From Rhodovastum sp963804495 (GTDB lineage Bacteria; Pseudomonadota; Alphaproteobacteria; Acetobacterales; Acetobacteraceae): a DNA stretch of 64,000 nucleotides. Made by a program: the position numbers and the translations under genes. The stretch covers positions 307,341 to 371,340 of the forward strand of contig CAWDQN010000009.1 in assembly GCA_963804495.1 (NCBI GenBank), written 5' to 3'. Shown here in pieces: positions 57,601-64,000 of this stretch. Position 1 is the first letter of the stretch, and each line of letters begins with the position of its first letter. A model generated the notes under the pieces. That model saw nothing but the letters and a program-made list of their open reading frames with translations. It was not told the DNA's origin and did not search any database.

Positions 57601-60600
57601 GCGAGCCAGATCAACGCGCTCGGCAGCACCAACCTGGGCGCGCTGACCACCACCGAGGTGGGGGCGCTGACCACCACCCAGCTGGCCGGGCTGAGCACCA
57701 GCAGCCTGGCGGCGTTGAACACAACCCAGGCCACGGCGTTGACCACCACCCAGGCGGCGGCGCTGACGGCGACCCAGATCAACGCCCTCGGCAGCACCAA
57801 CCTGGGCGCGCTGACCACCACCGAGGTGGTGGCGCTGACCACCACCCAGCTGGCCGGGCTGAGCACCAGCAGCCTGGCGGCGTTGACCACCACCCAGCTG
57901 GCCGGGCTGACCACCACGCAGACCGGCGCGCTGACCACGACGGTGATCGGGGCTCTGAGCACGACCCAGGCGGGGGCGCTTACCACCACCGAGGTGGCGG
58001 CGCTGACCGCAACCCAGGTCAAGGCGCTGACCACCACCGACATGGCGGCTCTGAGCACGACCCAGGCCACGGCGTTGACCACCACCCAGGCGGCGGCGCT
58101 GACGGCGAGCCAGATCAACGCGCTCGGCTGCACCAACCTGGGCGCGCTGACCACCACCGAGGTGGGGGCGCTGACCACCACCCAGCTGGCCGGGCTGAGC
58201 ACCAGCAGCCTGGCGGCGCTGACCACCACCCAGCTGGCCGGGCTGACCACCACCCAACTGCCGGGCCTTAACACCACCGACATGGCGGCGCTGAGCACCA
58301 CCCAGGCCGCGGCGTTGACCACCACCCAGGCGGCGGCGCTGACGGCGAGCCAGATCAACGCGCTCGGCAGCACCAACCTGGGCGCGCTGACCACCACCGA
58401 GGTGGGGGCGCTGACCACCACCCAGCTGGCCGGGCTGAGCACCAGCAGCCTGGCGGCGTTGAACACGACCCAGGCCACGGCGTTGACCACCACCCAGGCG
58501 GCGGCGCTGACGGCGAGCCAGATCAACGCCCTCGGCAGCACCAACCTGGGCGCGCTGACCACCACCGAGGTGGGGGCGCTGACCACCACCCAGCTGGCCG
58601 GGCTGAGCACCAGCAGCCTGGCGGCGTTGACCACCACCCAGCTGGCCGGACTGACCACCACGCAGACCGGCGCACTGACCACGACGGTGATCGGGGCTCT
58701 GAGCACGACCCAGGCGGGGGCGCTGACCACCACCGAGGTGGCGGCGCTGACCGCAACCCAGGTCAAGGCGCTGAACACCACCGACATGGCGGCGCTGAGC
58801 ACGACCCAGGCCACGGCGTTGACCACCACCCAGGCGGCGGCGCTGACGGCGAGCCAGATCAACGCGCTCGGCAGCACCAACCTGGGCGCGCTGACCACCA
58901 CCGAGGTGGGGGCGCTGACCACCACCCAGCTGGCCGGGCTGAGCACCAGCAGCCTGGCGGCGCTGACCACCACCCAGCTGGCCGGGCTGACCACCACCCA
59001 ACTGCCGGGCCTTAACACCACCGACATGGCGGCGCTGAGCACCACCCAGGCCGCGGCGTTGACCACCACCCAGGCGGCGGCGCTGACGGCGAGCCAGATC
59101 AACGCCCTCGGCAGCACCAACCTGGGCGCGCTGACCACCACCGAGGTGGTGGCGCTGACCACCACCCAGCTGGCCGGGCTGAGCACCAGCAGCCTGGCGG
59201 CGTTGACCACCACCCAACTGGCCGGGCTGACCACCACGCAGACCGGCGCGCTGACCACGACGGTGATCGGGGCTCTGAGCACGACCCAGGCGGGGGCGCT
59301 GACCACCACCGAGGTGGCGGCGCTGACCGCAACCCAGGTCAAGGCGCTGAACACCACCGACATGGCGGCGCTGAGCACGACCCAGGCCGCCGCGTTGACC
59401 ACCACCCAGGCGGCGGCGCTGACGGCGAGCCAGATCAACGCCCTCGGCAGCACTAACCTGGGCGCGCTGACCACCACCGAAGTGGTGGCGCTGACCACCA
59501 CCCAGCTGGCCGGGCTGAGCACCAGCAGCCTGGCGGCGCTGACCACCACCCAGCTGGCCGGGCTGACCACCACCCAACTGCCGGGCCTCAACACCACCGA
59601 CATGGCGGCGCTGAGCACCACCCAGGCCACGGCGTTGACCACCACCCAGGCGGCGGCGCTGACGGCGAGCCAGATCAACGCGCTCGGCAGCACCAACCTG
59701 GGCGCGCTGACCACCACCGAGGTGGGGGCGCTGACCACCACCCAGCTGGCCGGGCTGAGCACCAGCAGCCTGGCGGCGTTGAACACAACCCAGGCCACGG
59801 CGTTGACCACCACCCAGGCGGCGGCGCTGACGGCGACCCAGATCAACGCCCTCGGCAGCACCAACCTGGGCGCGCTGACCACCACCGAGGTGGTGGCGCT
59901 GACCACCACCCAGCTGGCCGGGCTGAGCACCAGCAGCCTGGCGGCGTTGACCACCACCCAGCTGGCCGGGCTGACCACCACGCAGACCGGCGCGCTGACC
60001 ACGACGGTGATCGGGGCTCTGAGCACGACCCAGGCGGGGGCGCTTACCACCACCGAGGTGGCGGCGCTGACCGCAACCCAGGTCAAGGCGCTGACCACCA
60101 CCGACATGGCGGCTCTGAGCACGACCCAGGCCACGGCGTTGACCACCACCCAGGCGGCGGCGCTGACGGCGAGCCAGATCAACGCGCTCGGCAGCACCAA
60201 CCTGGGCGCGCTGACCACCACCGAGGTGGGGGCGCTGACCACCACCCAGCTGGCCGGGCTGAGCACCAGCAGCCTGGCGGCGCTGACCACCACCCAGCTG
60301 GCCGGGCTGACCACCACCCAACTGCCGGGCCTTAACACCACCGACATGGCGGCGCTGAGCACCACCCAGGCCGCGGCGTTGACCACCACCCAGGCGGCGG
60401 CGCTGACGGCGAGCCAGATCAACGCGCTCGGCAGCACCAACCTGGGCGCGCTGACCACCACCGAGGTGGGGGCGCTGACCACCACCCAGCTGGCCGGGCT
60501 GAGCACCAGCAGCCTGGCGGCGTTGAACACGACCCAGGCCACGGCGTTGACCACCACCCAGGCGGCGGCGCTGACGGCGAGCCAGATCAACGCCCTCGGC

Positions 60601-63600
60601 AGCACCAACCTGGGCGCGCTGACCACCACCGAGGTGGGGGCGCTGACCACCACCCAGCTGGCCGGGCTGAGCACCAGCAGCCTGGCGGCGTTGACCACCA
60701 CCCAGCTGGCCGGACTGACCACCACGCAGACCGGCGCACTGACCACGACGGTGATCGGGGCTCTGAGCACGACCCAGGCGGGGGCGCTGACCACCACCGA
60801 GGTGGCGGCGCTGACCGCAACCCAGGTCAAGGCGCTGAACACCACCGACATGGCGGCGCTGAGCACGACCCAGGCCACGGCGTTGACCACCACCCAGGCG
60901 GCGGCGCTGACGGCGAGCCAGATCAACGCGCTCGGCAGCACCAACCTGGGCGCGCTGACCACCACCGAGGTGGGGGCGCTGACCACCACCCAGCTGGCCG
61001 GGCTGAGCACCAGCAGCCTGGCGGCGCTGACCACCACCCAGCTGGCCGGGCTGACCACCACCCAACTGCCGGGCCTTAACACCACCGACATGGCGGCGCT
61101 GAGCACCACCCAGGCCGCGGCGTTGACCACCACCCAGGCGGCGGCGCTGACGGCGAGCCAGATCAACGCCCTCGGCAGCACCAACCTGGGCGCGCTGACC
61201 ACCACCGAGGTGGTGGCGCTGACCACCACCCAGCTGGCCGGGCTGAGCACCAGCAGCCTGGCGGCGTTGACCACCACCCAACTGGCCGGGCTGACCACCA
61301 CGCAGACCGGCGCGCTGACCACGACGGTGATCGGGGCTCTGAGCACGACCCAGGCGGGGGCGCTGACCACCACCGAGGTGGCGGCGCTGACCGCAACCCA
61401 GGTCAAGGCGCTGAACACCACCGACATGGCGGCGCTGAGCACGACCCAGGCCGCCGCGTTGACCACCACCCAGGCGGCGGCGCTGACGGCGAGCCAGATC
61501 AACGCCCTCGGCAGCACTAACCTGGGCGCGCTGACCACCACCGAAGTGGTGGCGCTGACCACCACCCAGCTGGCTGGACTGGGCACCAGCAGCCTGGCGG
61601 CGTTGACCACCACCCAGCTGGCCGGGCTGACCACCACCCAACTGCCGGGCCTCAACACCACCGACATGGCGGCGCTGAGCACCACCCAGGCCACGGCGTT
61701 GACCACCACCCAGGCGGCGGCGCTGACGGCGAGCCAGATCAACGCGCTCGGCAGCACCAACCTGGGCGCGCTGACCACCACCGAGGTGGGGGCGCTGACC
61801 ACCACCCAACTGGCCGGGCTGAGCACCAGCAGCCTGGCGGCGTTGAACACGACCCAGGCCACGGCGTTGACCACCACCCAGGCGGCGGCGCTGACGGCGA
61901 GCCAGATCAACGCCCTCGGCATCACCAACCTCGGCGCGCTGACCACCACCGAGGTGGTGGCGCTGACCACCACCCAGCTGGCCGGGCTGAGCACCAGCAG
62001 CCTGGCGGCGCTGACCACCACCCAGCTGGCCGGACTGACCACCACGCAGACCGGCGCGCTGACCACGACGGTGATCGGGGCTCTGAGCACGACCCAGGCG
62101 GGGGCGCTGACCACCACCGAGGTGGCGGCGCTGACCGCAACCCAGGTCAAGGCGCTGAACACCACCGACATGGCGGCGCTGAGCACGACCCAGGCCACGG
62201 CGTTGACCACCACCCAGGCGGCGGCGCTGACGGCGACCCAGATCAACGCGCTCGGCAGCACCAATCTCGCCGCGCTGACCACCACCGAGGTGGGGGCGCT
62301 GACCACCACCCAGCTGGTCGGGCTGAGCACCAGCAGCCTGGCGGCGTTGACCACCACCCAGCTGGCCGGGCTGAGCACCACCCAACTGCCGGGTCTTAAC
62401 ACCACCGACATGGCGGCGCTGAGCACGACCCAGGCCGCGGCGTTGACCACCACCCAGGCGGCGGCGCTGACGGCGAGCCAGATCAACGCGCTCGGCAGCA
62501 CCAACCTGGGCGCGCTGACCACCACCGAGGTGGTGGCGCTGACCACCACCCAGCTGGCCGGGCTGAGCACCAGCAGCCTGGCGGCGTTGACCACCACCCA
62601 GCTGGCCGGACTGACCACCACGCAGACCGGCGCACTGACCACGACGGTGATCGGGGCTCTGAGCACGACCCAGGCGGGGGCGCTGACCACCACCGAGGTG
62701 GCGGCGCTGACCGCGACCCAGGTCAAGGCGCTGAACACCACCGACATGGCGGCGCTGAGCACGACCCAGGCCACGGCGTTGACCACCACCCAGGCGGCGG
62801 CGCTGACGGCGACCCAGATCAACGCGCTCGGCAGCACCAATCTCGCCGCGCTGACCACCACCGAGGTGGGGGCGCTGACCACCACCCAGCTGGTCGGGCT
62901 GAGCACCAGCAGCCTGGCGGCGTTGACCACCACCCAGCTGGCCGGGCTGAGCACCACCCAACTGCCGGGTCTTAACACCACCGACATGGCGGCGCTGAGC
63001 ACGACCCAGGCCGCGGCGTTGACCACCACCCAGGCGGCGGCGCTGACGGCGAGCCAGATCAACGCGCTCGGCAGCACCAACCTGGGCGCGCTGACCACCA
63101 CCGAGGTGGTGGCGCTGACCACCACCCAGCTGGCCGGGCTGAGCACCAGCAGCCTGGCGGCGCTGACCACCACCCAGCTGGCCGGACTGACCACCACGCA
63201 GACCGGCGCACTGACCACGACGGTGATCGGGGCTCTGAGCACGACCCAGGCGGGGGCGCTGACCACCACCGAGGTGGCCGCCCTGACCGCAACCCAGGTC
63301 AAGGCGCTGAACACCACCGACATGGCGGCGCTGAGCACGACCCAGGCCATCGCGTTGACCACCACCCAGGCGGCGGCGCTGACGGCGAGCCAGATCAACG
63401 CCCTCGGCAGCACCAATCTCGGCGCGCTGACCACCACCGAAGTGGTGGCGCTGACCACCAGCCAGCTGGCCGGCCTGAGCACCAGCAGCCTGGCGGCGTT
63501 GACCACCACCCAGCTGGCCGGGCTGACCACCACCCAACTGCCGGGCCTCAACACCACCGACATGGCGGCGCTGAGCACCACCCAGGCCGCGGCGTTGACC

Positions 63601-64000
63601 ACCACCCAGGCGGCGGCGCTGACGGCGAGCCAGATCAACGCGCTCGGCAGCACCAACCTCGGCGCGCTGACCACCACCGAGGTGGGGGTGCTGACCACCA
63701 CCCAACTGGCCGGGCTGAGCACCAGCAGCCTGGCGGCGTTGAACACAACCCTGGCCACGGCGTTGACCACCACCCAGGCGGCGGCGCTGACGGCGAGCCA
63801 GATCAACGCGCTCGGCAGCACCAACCTGGGCGCGCTGACCACCACCGAGGTGGGGGCGCTGACCACCACCCAACTGGCCGGGCTGAGCACCAGCAGCCTG
63901 GCGGCGCTGACCACCACCCAGCTGGCCGGGCTGACCACCACGCAGACCGGCGCACTGACCACGACGGTGATCGGGGCTCTGAGCACGACCCAGGCGGGGG
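51661..64000 (+). CDS. Giant octapeptide-repeat protein, truncated by the window end
   Basis: The frame runs at least 4,113 codons without a stop and leaves the window. From the first residue the protein consists of 8-residue units with consensus x-A/G-L-T-T-T-Q-hydrophobic, about 514 of them. Variants include NALGSTNL, GALTTTEV, AGLSTSSL, PGLNTTDM, KALNTTDM and AALTASQI. Thr, Ala, Leu, Gly and Gln dominate; charge comes only from sparse Glu, Asp and one Lys per superunit; one Cys was noticed (58128). There is no classical signal peptide, so export by a C-terminal signal is possible. Most differences between repeats are silent in this frame. The family is not recognised. A repetitive solenoid-like surface or extracellular protein is inferred. 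Confidence 0.85.
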   Translation, partial: MALTTTQVTGLTTSQIAALTTTSIVALSVTDIAALSTTQLGALTTTQIGALTTTQLPGFNTTDMAALSTTQATALTTTQAAALTATQINALGSTNLGALTTTEVGALTTTQLAGLGTSSLAALTTTQLAGLTTTQLPGLNTTDMVALSTTQATALTTTQAAALTASQINALGSTNLGALTTTEVGALTTTQLAGLSTSSLAALNTTQATALTTTQAAALTASQINALGSTNLGALTTTEVGALTTTQLAGLSTSSLAALTTTQLAGLTTTQTGALTTTVIGALSTTQAGALTTTEVAALTATQVKALNTTDMAALSTTQATALTTTQAAALTASQINALGSTNLGALTTTEVGALTTTQLVGLSTSSLAALTTTQLAGLTTTQLPGLNTTDMAALSTTQAAALTTTQAAALTASQINALGSTNLGALTTTEVVALTTTQLAGLSTSSLAALTTTQLAGLTTTQTGALTTTVIGALSTTQAGALTTTEVAALTATQVKALNTTDMAALSTTQATALTTTQAAALTASQINALGSTNLGALTTTEVGALTTTQLVGLSTSSLAALTTTQLAGLSTTQLPGLNTTDMAALSTTQAAALTTTQAAALTASQINALGSTNLGALTTTEVGALTTTQLAGLSTSSLAALTTTQLAGLTTTQTGALTTTVIGALSTTQAGALTTTEVAALTATQVKALNTTDMAALSTTQATALTTTQAAALTASQINALGSTNLGALTTTEVVALTTTQLAGLSTSSLAALTTTQLAGLSTTQLPGLNTTDMAALSTTQATALTTTQAAALTASQINALGSTNLGALTTTEVGALTTTQLAGLSTSSLTALNTTQATALTTTQAAALTASQINALGSTNLGALTTTEVVALTTTQLAGLSTSSLAALTTTQLAGLTTTQTGALTTTVIGALSTTQAGALTTTEVAALTATQVKALNTTDMAALSTTQATALTTTQAAALTATQINALGSTNLGALTTTEVVALTTTQLAGLSTSSLAALTTTQLAGLSTTQLPGLNTTDMAALNTTQATALTTTQAAALTASQINALGSTNLGALTTTEVVALTTTQLVGLSTSSLAALTTTQATALTTTQAAALTASQINALGSTNLGALTTTEVVALTTTQLAGLSTSSLAALTTTQLAGLTTTQTGALTTTVIGALSTTQAGALTTTEVAALTATQVKALNTTDMAALSTTQATALTTTQAAALTASQINALGSTNLGALTTTEVGALTTTQLAGLSTSSLAALTTTQLAGLTTTQLPGLNTTDMAALSTTQAAALTTTQAAALTASQINALGSTNLGALTTTEVVALTTTQLAGLSTSSLAALNTTQATALTTTQAAALTASQINALGSTNLGALTTTEVVALTTTQLAGLSTSSLAALTTTQLAGLTTTQTGALTTTVIGALSTTQAGALTTTEVAALTATQVKALNTTDMAALSTTQATALTTTQAAALTASQINALGSTNLAALTTTEVVALTTTQLAGLSTSSLAALTTTQLAGLTTTQLPGLNTTDMAALSTTQAAALTTTQAAALTASQINALGSTNLGALTTTEVVALTTTQLAGLSTSSLAALNTTQATALTTTQAAALTATQINALGSTNLGALTTTEVGALTTTQLAGLSTSSLAALTTTQLAGLTTTQTGALTTTVIGTLSTTQAGALTTTEVAALTATQVKALNTTDMAALSTTQATALTTTQAAALTASQINALGSTNLAALTTTEVGALTTTQLAGLSTSSLAALTTTQLAGLSTTQLPGLNTTDMAALSTTQAAALTTTQAAALTASQINALGSTNLGALTTTEVGALTTTQLAGLSTSSLAALTTTQLAGLTTTQTGALTTTVIGALSTTQAGALTTTEVAALTATQVKALNTTDMAALSTTQATALTTTQAAALTASQINALGSTNLGALTTTEVGALTTTQLAGLSTSSLAALTTTQLAGLTTTQLPGLNTTDMAALSTTQATALTTTQAAALTASQINALGSTNLGALTTTEVGALTTTQLAGLSTSSLAALNTTQATALTTTQAAALTATQINALGSTNLGALTTTEVVALTTTQLAGLSTSSLAALTTTQLAGLTTTQTGALTTTVIGALSTTQAGALTTTEVAALTATQVKALTTTDMAALSTTQATALTTTQAAALTASQINALGCTNLGALTTTEVGALTTTQLAGLSTSSLAALTTTQLAGLTTTQLPGLNTTDMAALSTTQAAALTTTQAAALTASQINALGSTNLGALTTTEVGALTTTQLAGLSTSSLAALNTTQATALTTTQAAALTASQINALGSTNLGALTTTEVGALTTTQLAGLSTSSLAALTTTQLAGLTTTQTGALTTTVIGALSTTQAGALTTTEVAALTATQVKALNTTDMAALSTTQATALTTTQAAALTASQINALGSTNLGALTTTEVGALTTTQLAGLSTSSLAALTTTQLAGLTTTQLPGLNTTDMAALSTTQAAALTTTQAAALTASQINALGSTNLGALTTTEVVALTTTQLAGLSTSSLAALTTTQLAGLTTTQTGALTTTVIGALSTTQAGALTTTEVAALTATQVKALNTTDMAALSTTQAAALTTTQAAALTASQINALGSTNLGALTTTEVVALTTTQLAGLSTSSLAALTTTQLAGLTTTQLPGLNTTDMAALSTTQATALTTTQAAALTASQINALGSTNLGALTTTEVGALTTTQLAGLSTSSLAALNTTQATALTTTQAAALTATQINALGSTNLGALTTTEVVALTTTQLAGLSTSSLAALTTTQLAGLTTTQTGALTTTVIGALSTTQAGALTTTEVAALTATQVKALTTTDMAALSTTQATALTTTQAAALTASQINALGSTNLGALTTTEVGALTTTQLAGLSTSSLAALTTTQLAGLTTTQLPGLNTTDMAALSTTQAAALTTTQAAALTASQINALGSTNLGALTTTEVGALTTTQLAGLSTSSLAALNTTQATALTTTQAAALTASQINALGSTNLGALTTTEVGALTTTQLAGLSTSSLAALTTTQLAGLTTTQTGALTTTVIGALSTTQAGALTTTEVAALTATQVKALNTTDMAALSTTQATALTTTQAAALTASQINALGSTNLGALTTTEVGALTTTQLAGLSTSSLAALTTTQLAGLTTTQLPGLNTTDMAALSTTQAAALTTTQAAALTASQINALGSTNLGALTTTEVVALTTTQLAGLSTSSLAALTTTQLAGLTTTQTGALTTTVIGALSTTQAGALTTTEVAALTATQVKALNTTDMAALSTTQAAALTTTQAAALTASQINALGSTNLGALTTTEVVALTTTQLAGLGTSSLAALTTTQLAGLTTTQLPGLNTTDMAALSTTQATALTTTQAAALTASQINALGSTNLGALTTTEVGALTTTQLAGLSTSSLAALNTTQATALTTTQAAALTASQINALGITNLGALTTTEVVALTTTQLAGLSTSSLAALTTTQLAGLTTTQTGALTTTVIGALSTTQAGALTTTEVAALTATQVKALNTTDMAALSTTQATALTTTQAAALTATQINALGSTNLAALTTTEVGALTTTQLVGLSTSSLAALTTTQLAGLSTTQLPGLNTTDMAALSTTQAAALTTTQAAALTASQINALGSTNLGALTTTEVVALTTTQLAGLSTSSLAALTTTQLAGLTTTQTGALTTTVIGALSTTQAGALTTTEVAALTATQVKALNTTDMAALSTTQATALTTTQAAALTATQINALGSTNLAALTTTEVGALTTTQLVGLSTSSLAALTTTQLAGLSTTQLPGLNTTDMAALSTTQAAALTTTQAAALTASQINALGSTNLGALTTTEVVALTTTQLAGLSTSSLAALTTTQLAGLTTTQTGALTTTVIGALSTTQAGALTTTEVAALTATQVKALNTTDMAALSTTQAIALTTTQAAALTASQINALGSTNLGALTTTEVVALTTSQLAGLSTSSLAALTTTQLAGLTTTQLPGLNTTDMAALSTTQAAALTTTQAAALTASQINALGSTNLGALTTTEVGVLTTTQLAGLSTSSLAALNTTLATALTTTQAAALTASQINALGSTNLGALTTTEVGALTTTQLAGLSTSSLAALTTTQLAGLTTTQTGALTTTVIGALSTTQAG
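57425..61572 (+). repeat. Recent 2,064-bp tandem duplication inside the array
   Basis: The segment from about 57425 recurs 2,064 bp later, ending near 61572. Both copies share rare variants: CTGACC instead of CTGAAC in the marker unit (58021 and 60085), GGCTCTG just after it, and CTTACC near 57980 and 60044. The only difference I noticed is TGC versus AGC at 58128 and 60192. The step equals two long plus one short superunit. Confidence 0.85.
62149..63300 (+). repeat. Second, 576-bp tandem duplication in the array
   Basis: Superunits at 62149-62724 and 62725-63300 agree over roughly their first 490 bases, including the shared rare ACCAATCTCGCC and CTGGTCGGG variants. They then differ at a few positions close to the end. 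This is a younger one-superunit duplication than most in the array. Confidence 0.7.

Larger units (their letters stand above)
51661..64000 (+). repeat. Hierarchical 24-bp coding repeat array
   Basis: The basic unit is 24 bp. The rare unit encoding KAL(N/T)TTDM marks superunits, beginning at 52573, 53149, 53725, 54469, 55213, 55957, 56701, 57277, 58021, 58765, 59341, 60085, 60829, 61405, 62149, 62725 and 63301. Spacings are only 576 or 744 bp (24 or 31 units). The long form contains 7 extra units (168 bp) that duplicate an internal block. The array is not CRISPR: there are no unique spacers and every unit is in one coding frame. Confidence 0.92.

Noticed and set aside
51559..63986. Two minus-strand open frames of about 4,100 and 4,070 codons across the repeat array
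   Set aside because: They arise because the 24-bp unit has no stop in several frames. Variation between copies is silent mainly in the plus frame, and only the plus frame has a ribosome site and a start at the array boundary.
51661..64000. CRISPR array
   Set aside because: Units are contiguous 24-bp coding repeats without unique spacers.
51661..64000. Ice-nucleation protein, which also has octapeptides in higher-order blocks
   Set aside because: The AGYGSTxT consensus is absent; only the repeat length is shared.

Overview
The window is GC-rich alphaproteobacterial chromosome. Gene content and order (argH next to an LptM-type lipoprotein, an NDUFAF5-type methyltransferase, a DUF4167 gene, etfBA with hbd) and abundant hairpin repeats between genes suggest Rhodospirillales, probably Acetobacteraceae. 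This is inferred from family resemblance only; there is no rRNA gene in the window and I found no tRNA.

Layout: 1-7.8 kb carries the end of an FAD/iron-sulfur oxidoreductase, a mechanosensitive channel, and an etfB-etfA-hbd operon. 7.9-19.7 kb is a decaying cell-surface block, all on the minus strand: methyltransferase, fused glycosyltransferase, lipoprotein, frameshifted FemAB-like gene, polyprenyl-phosphate sugar transferase, O-antigen polymerase/ligase, a broken beta-helix protein with a type I secretion tail, and a motA plus frameshifted motB pair. 19.9-34.8 kb is mostly intact metabolic and information genes: glutathionyl-hydroquinone reductase, OsmC, Rieske-reductase fusion, a three-gene BREX-type ATPase cassette, cysteine dioxygenase with a four-domain rhodanese, an NDUFAF5-like methyltransferase, and ispG-hisS-prfA-prmC. 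An IS4-type element with a perfect 13-bp target duplication lies at 34.9-36.3 kb. 36.3-43.8 kb holds a FUSC exporter, lptM-argH, a TlpA-like thioredoxin, rlmB and a DegP-type protease.

44.7-48.3 kb encodes a type I secretion ABC transporter (broken by one frameshift) and its membrane-fusion partner. Two degenerate insertion sequences flank a GH99-like secreted glycosidase at 48.4-51.4 kb. From 51,661 to the window end, a single plus-strand reading frame encodes more than 4,100 residues of almost perfect octapeptide repeats. They are organised in 576- and 744-bp superunits and a recent 2,064-bp tandem duplication. The gene runs off the window. It is the most striking object here and a plausible substrate of the nearby secretion genes.

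Two themes deserve attention. Single-base frameshifts fall only in surface, secretion and motility genes, while the long runs of core genes are intact. The second is the ATPase cassette at 23.4-26.4 kb, which pairs an intact P-loop protein with a paralogue that appears to have lost its nucleotide-binding motifs.
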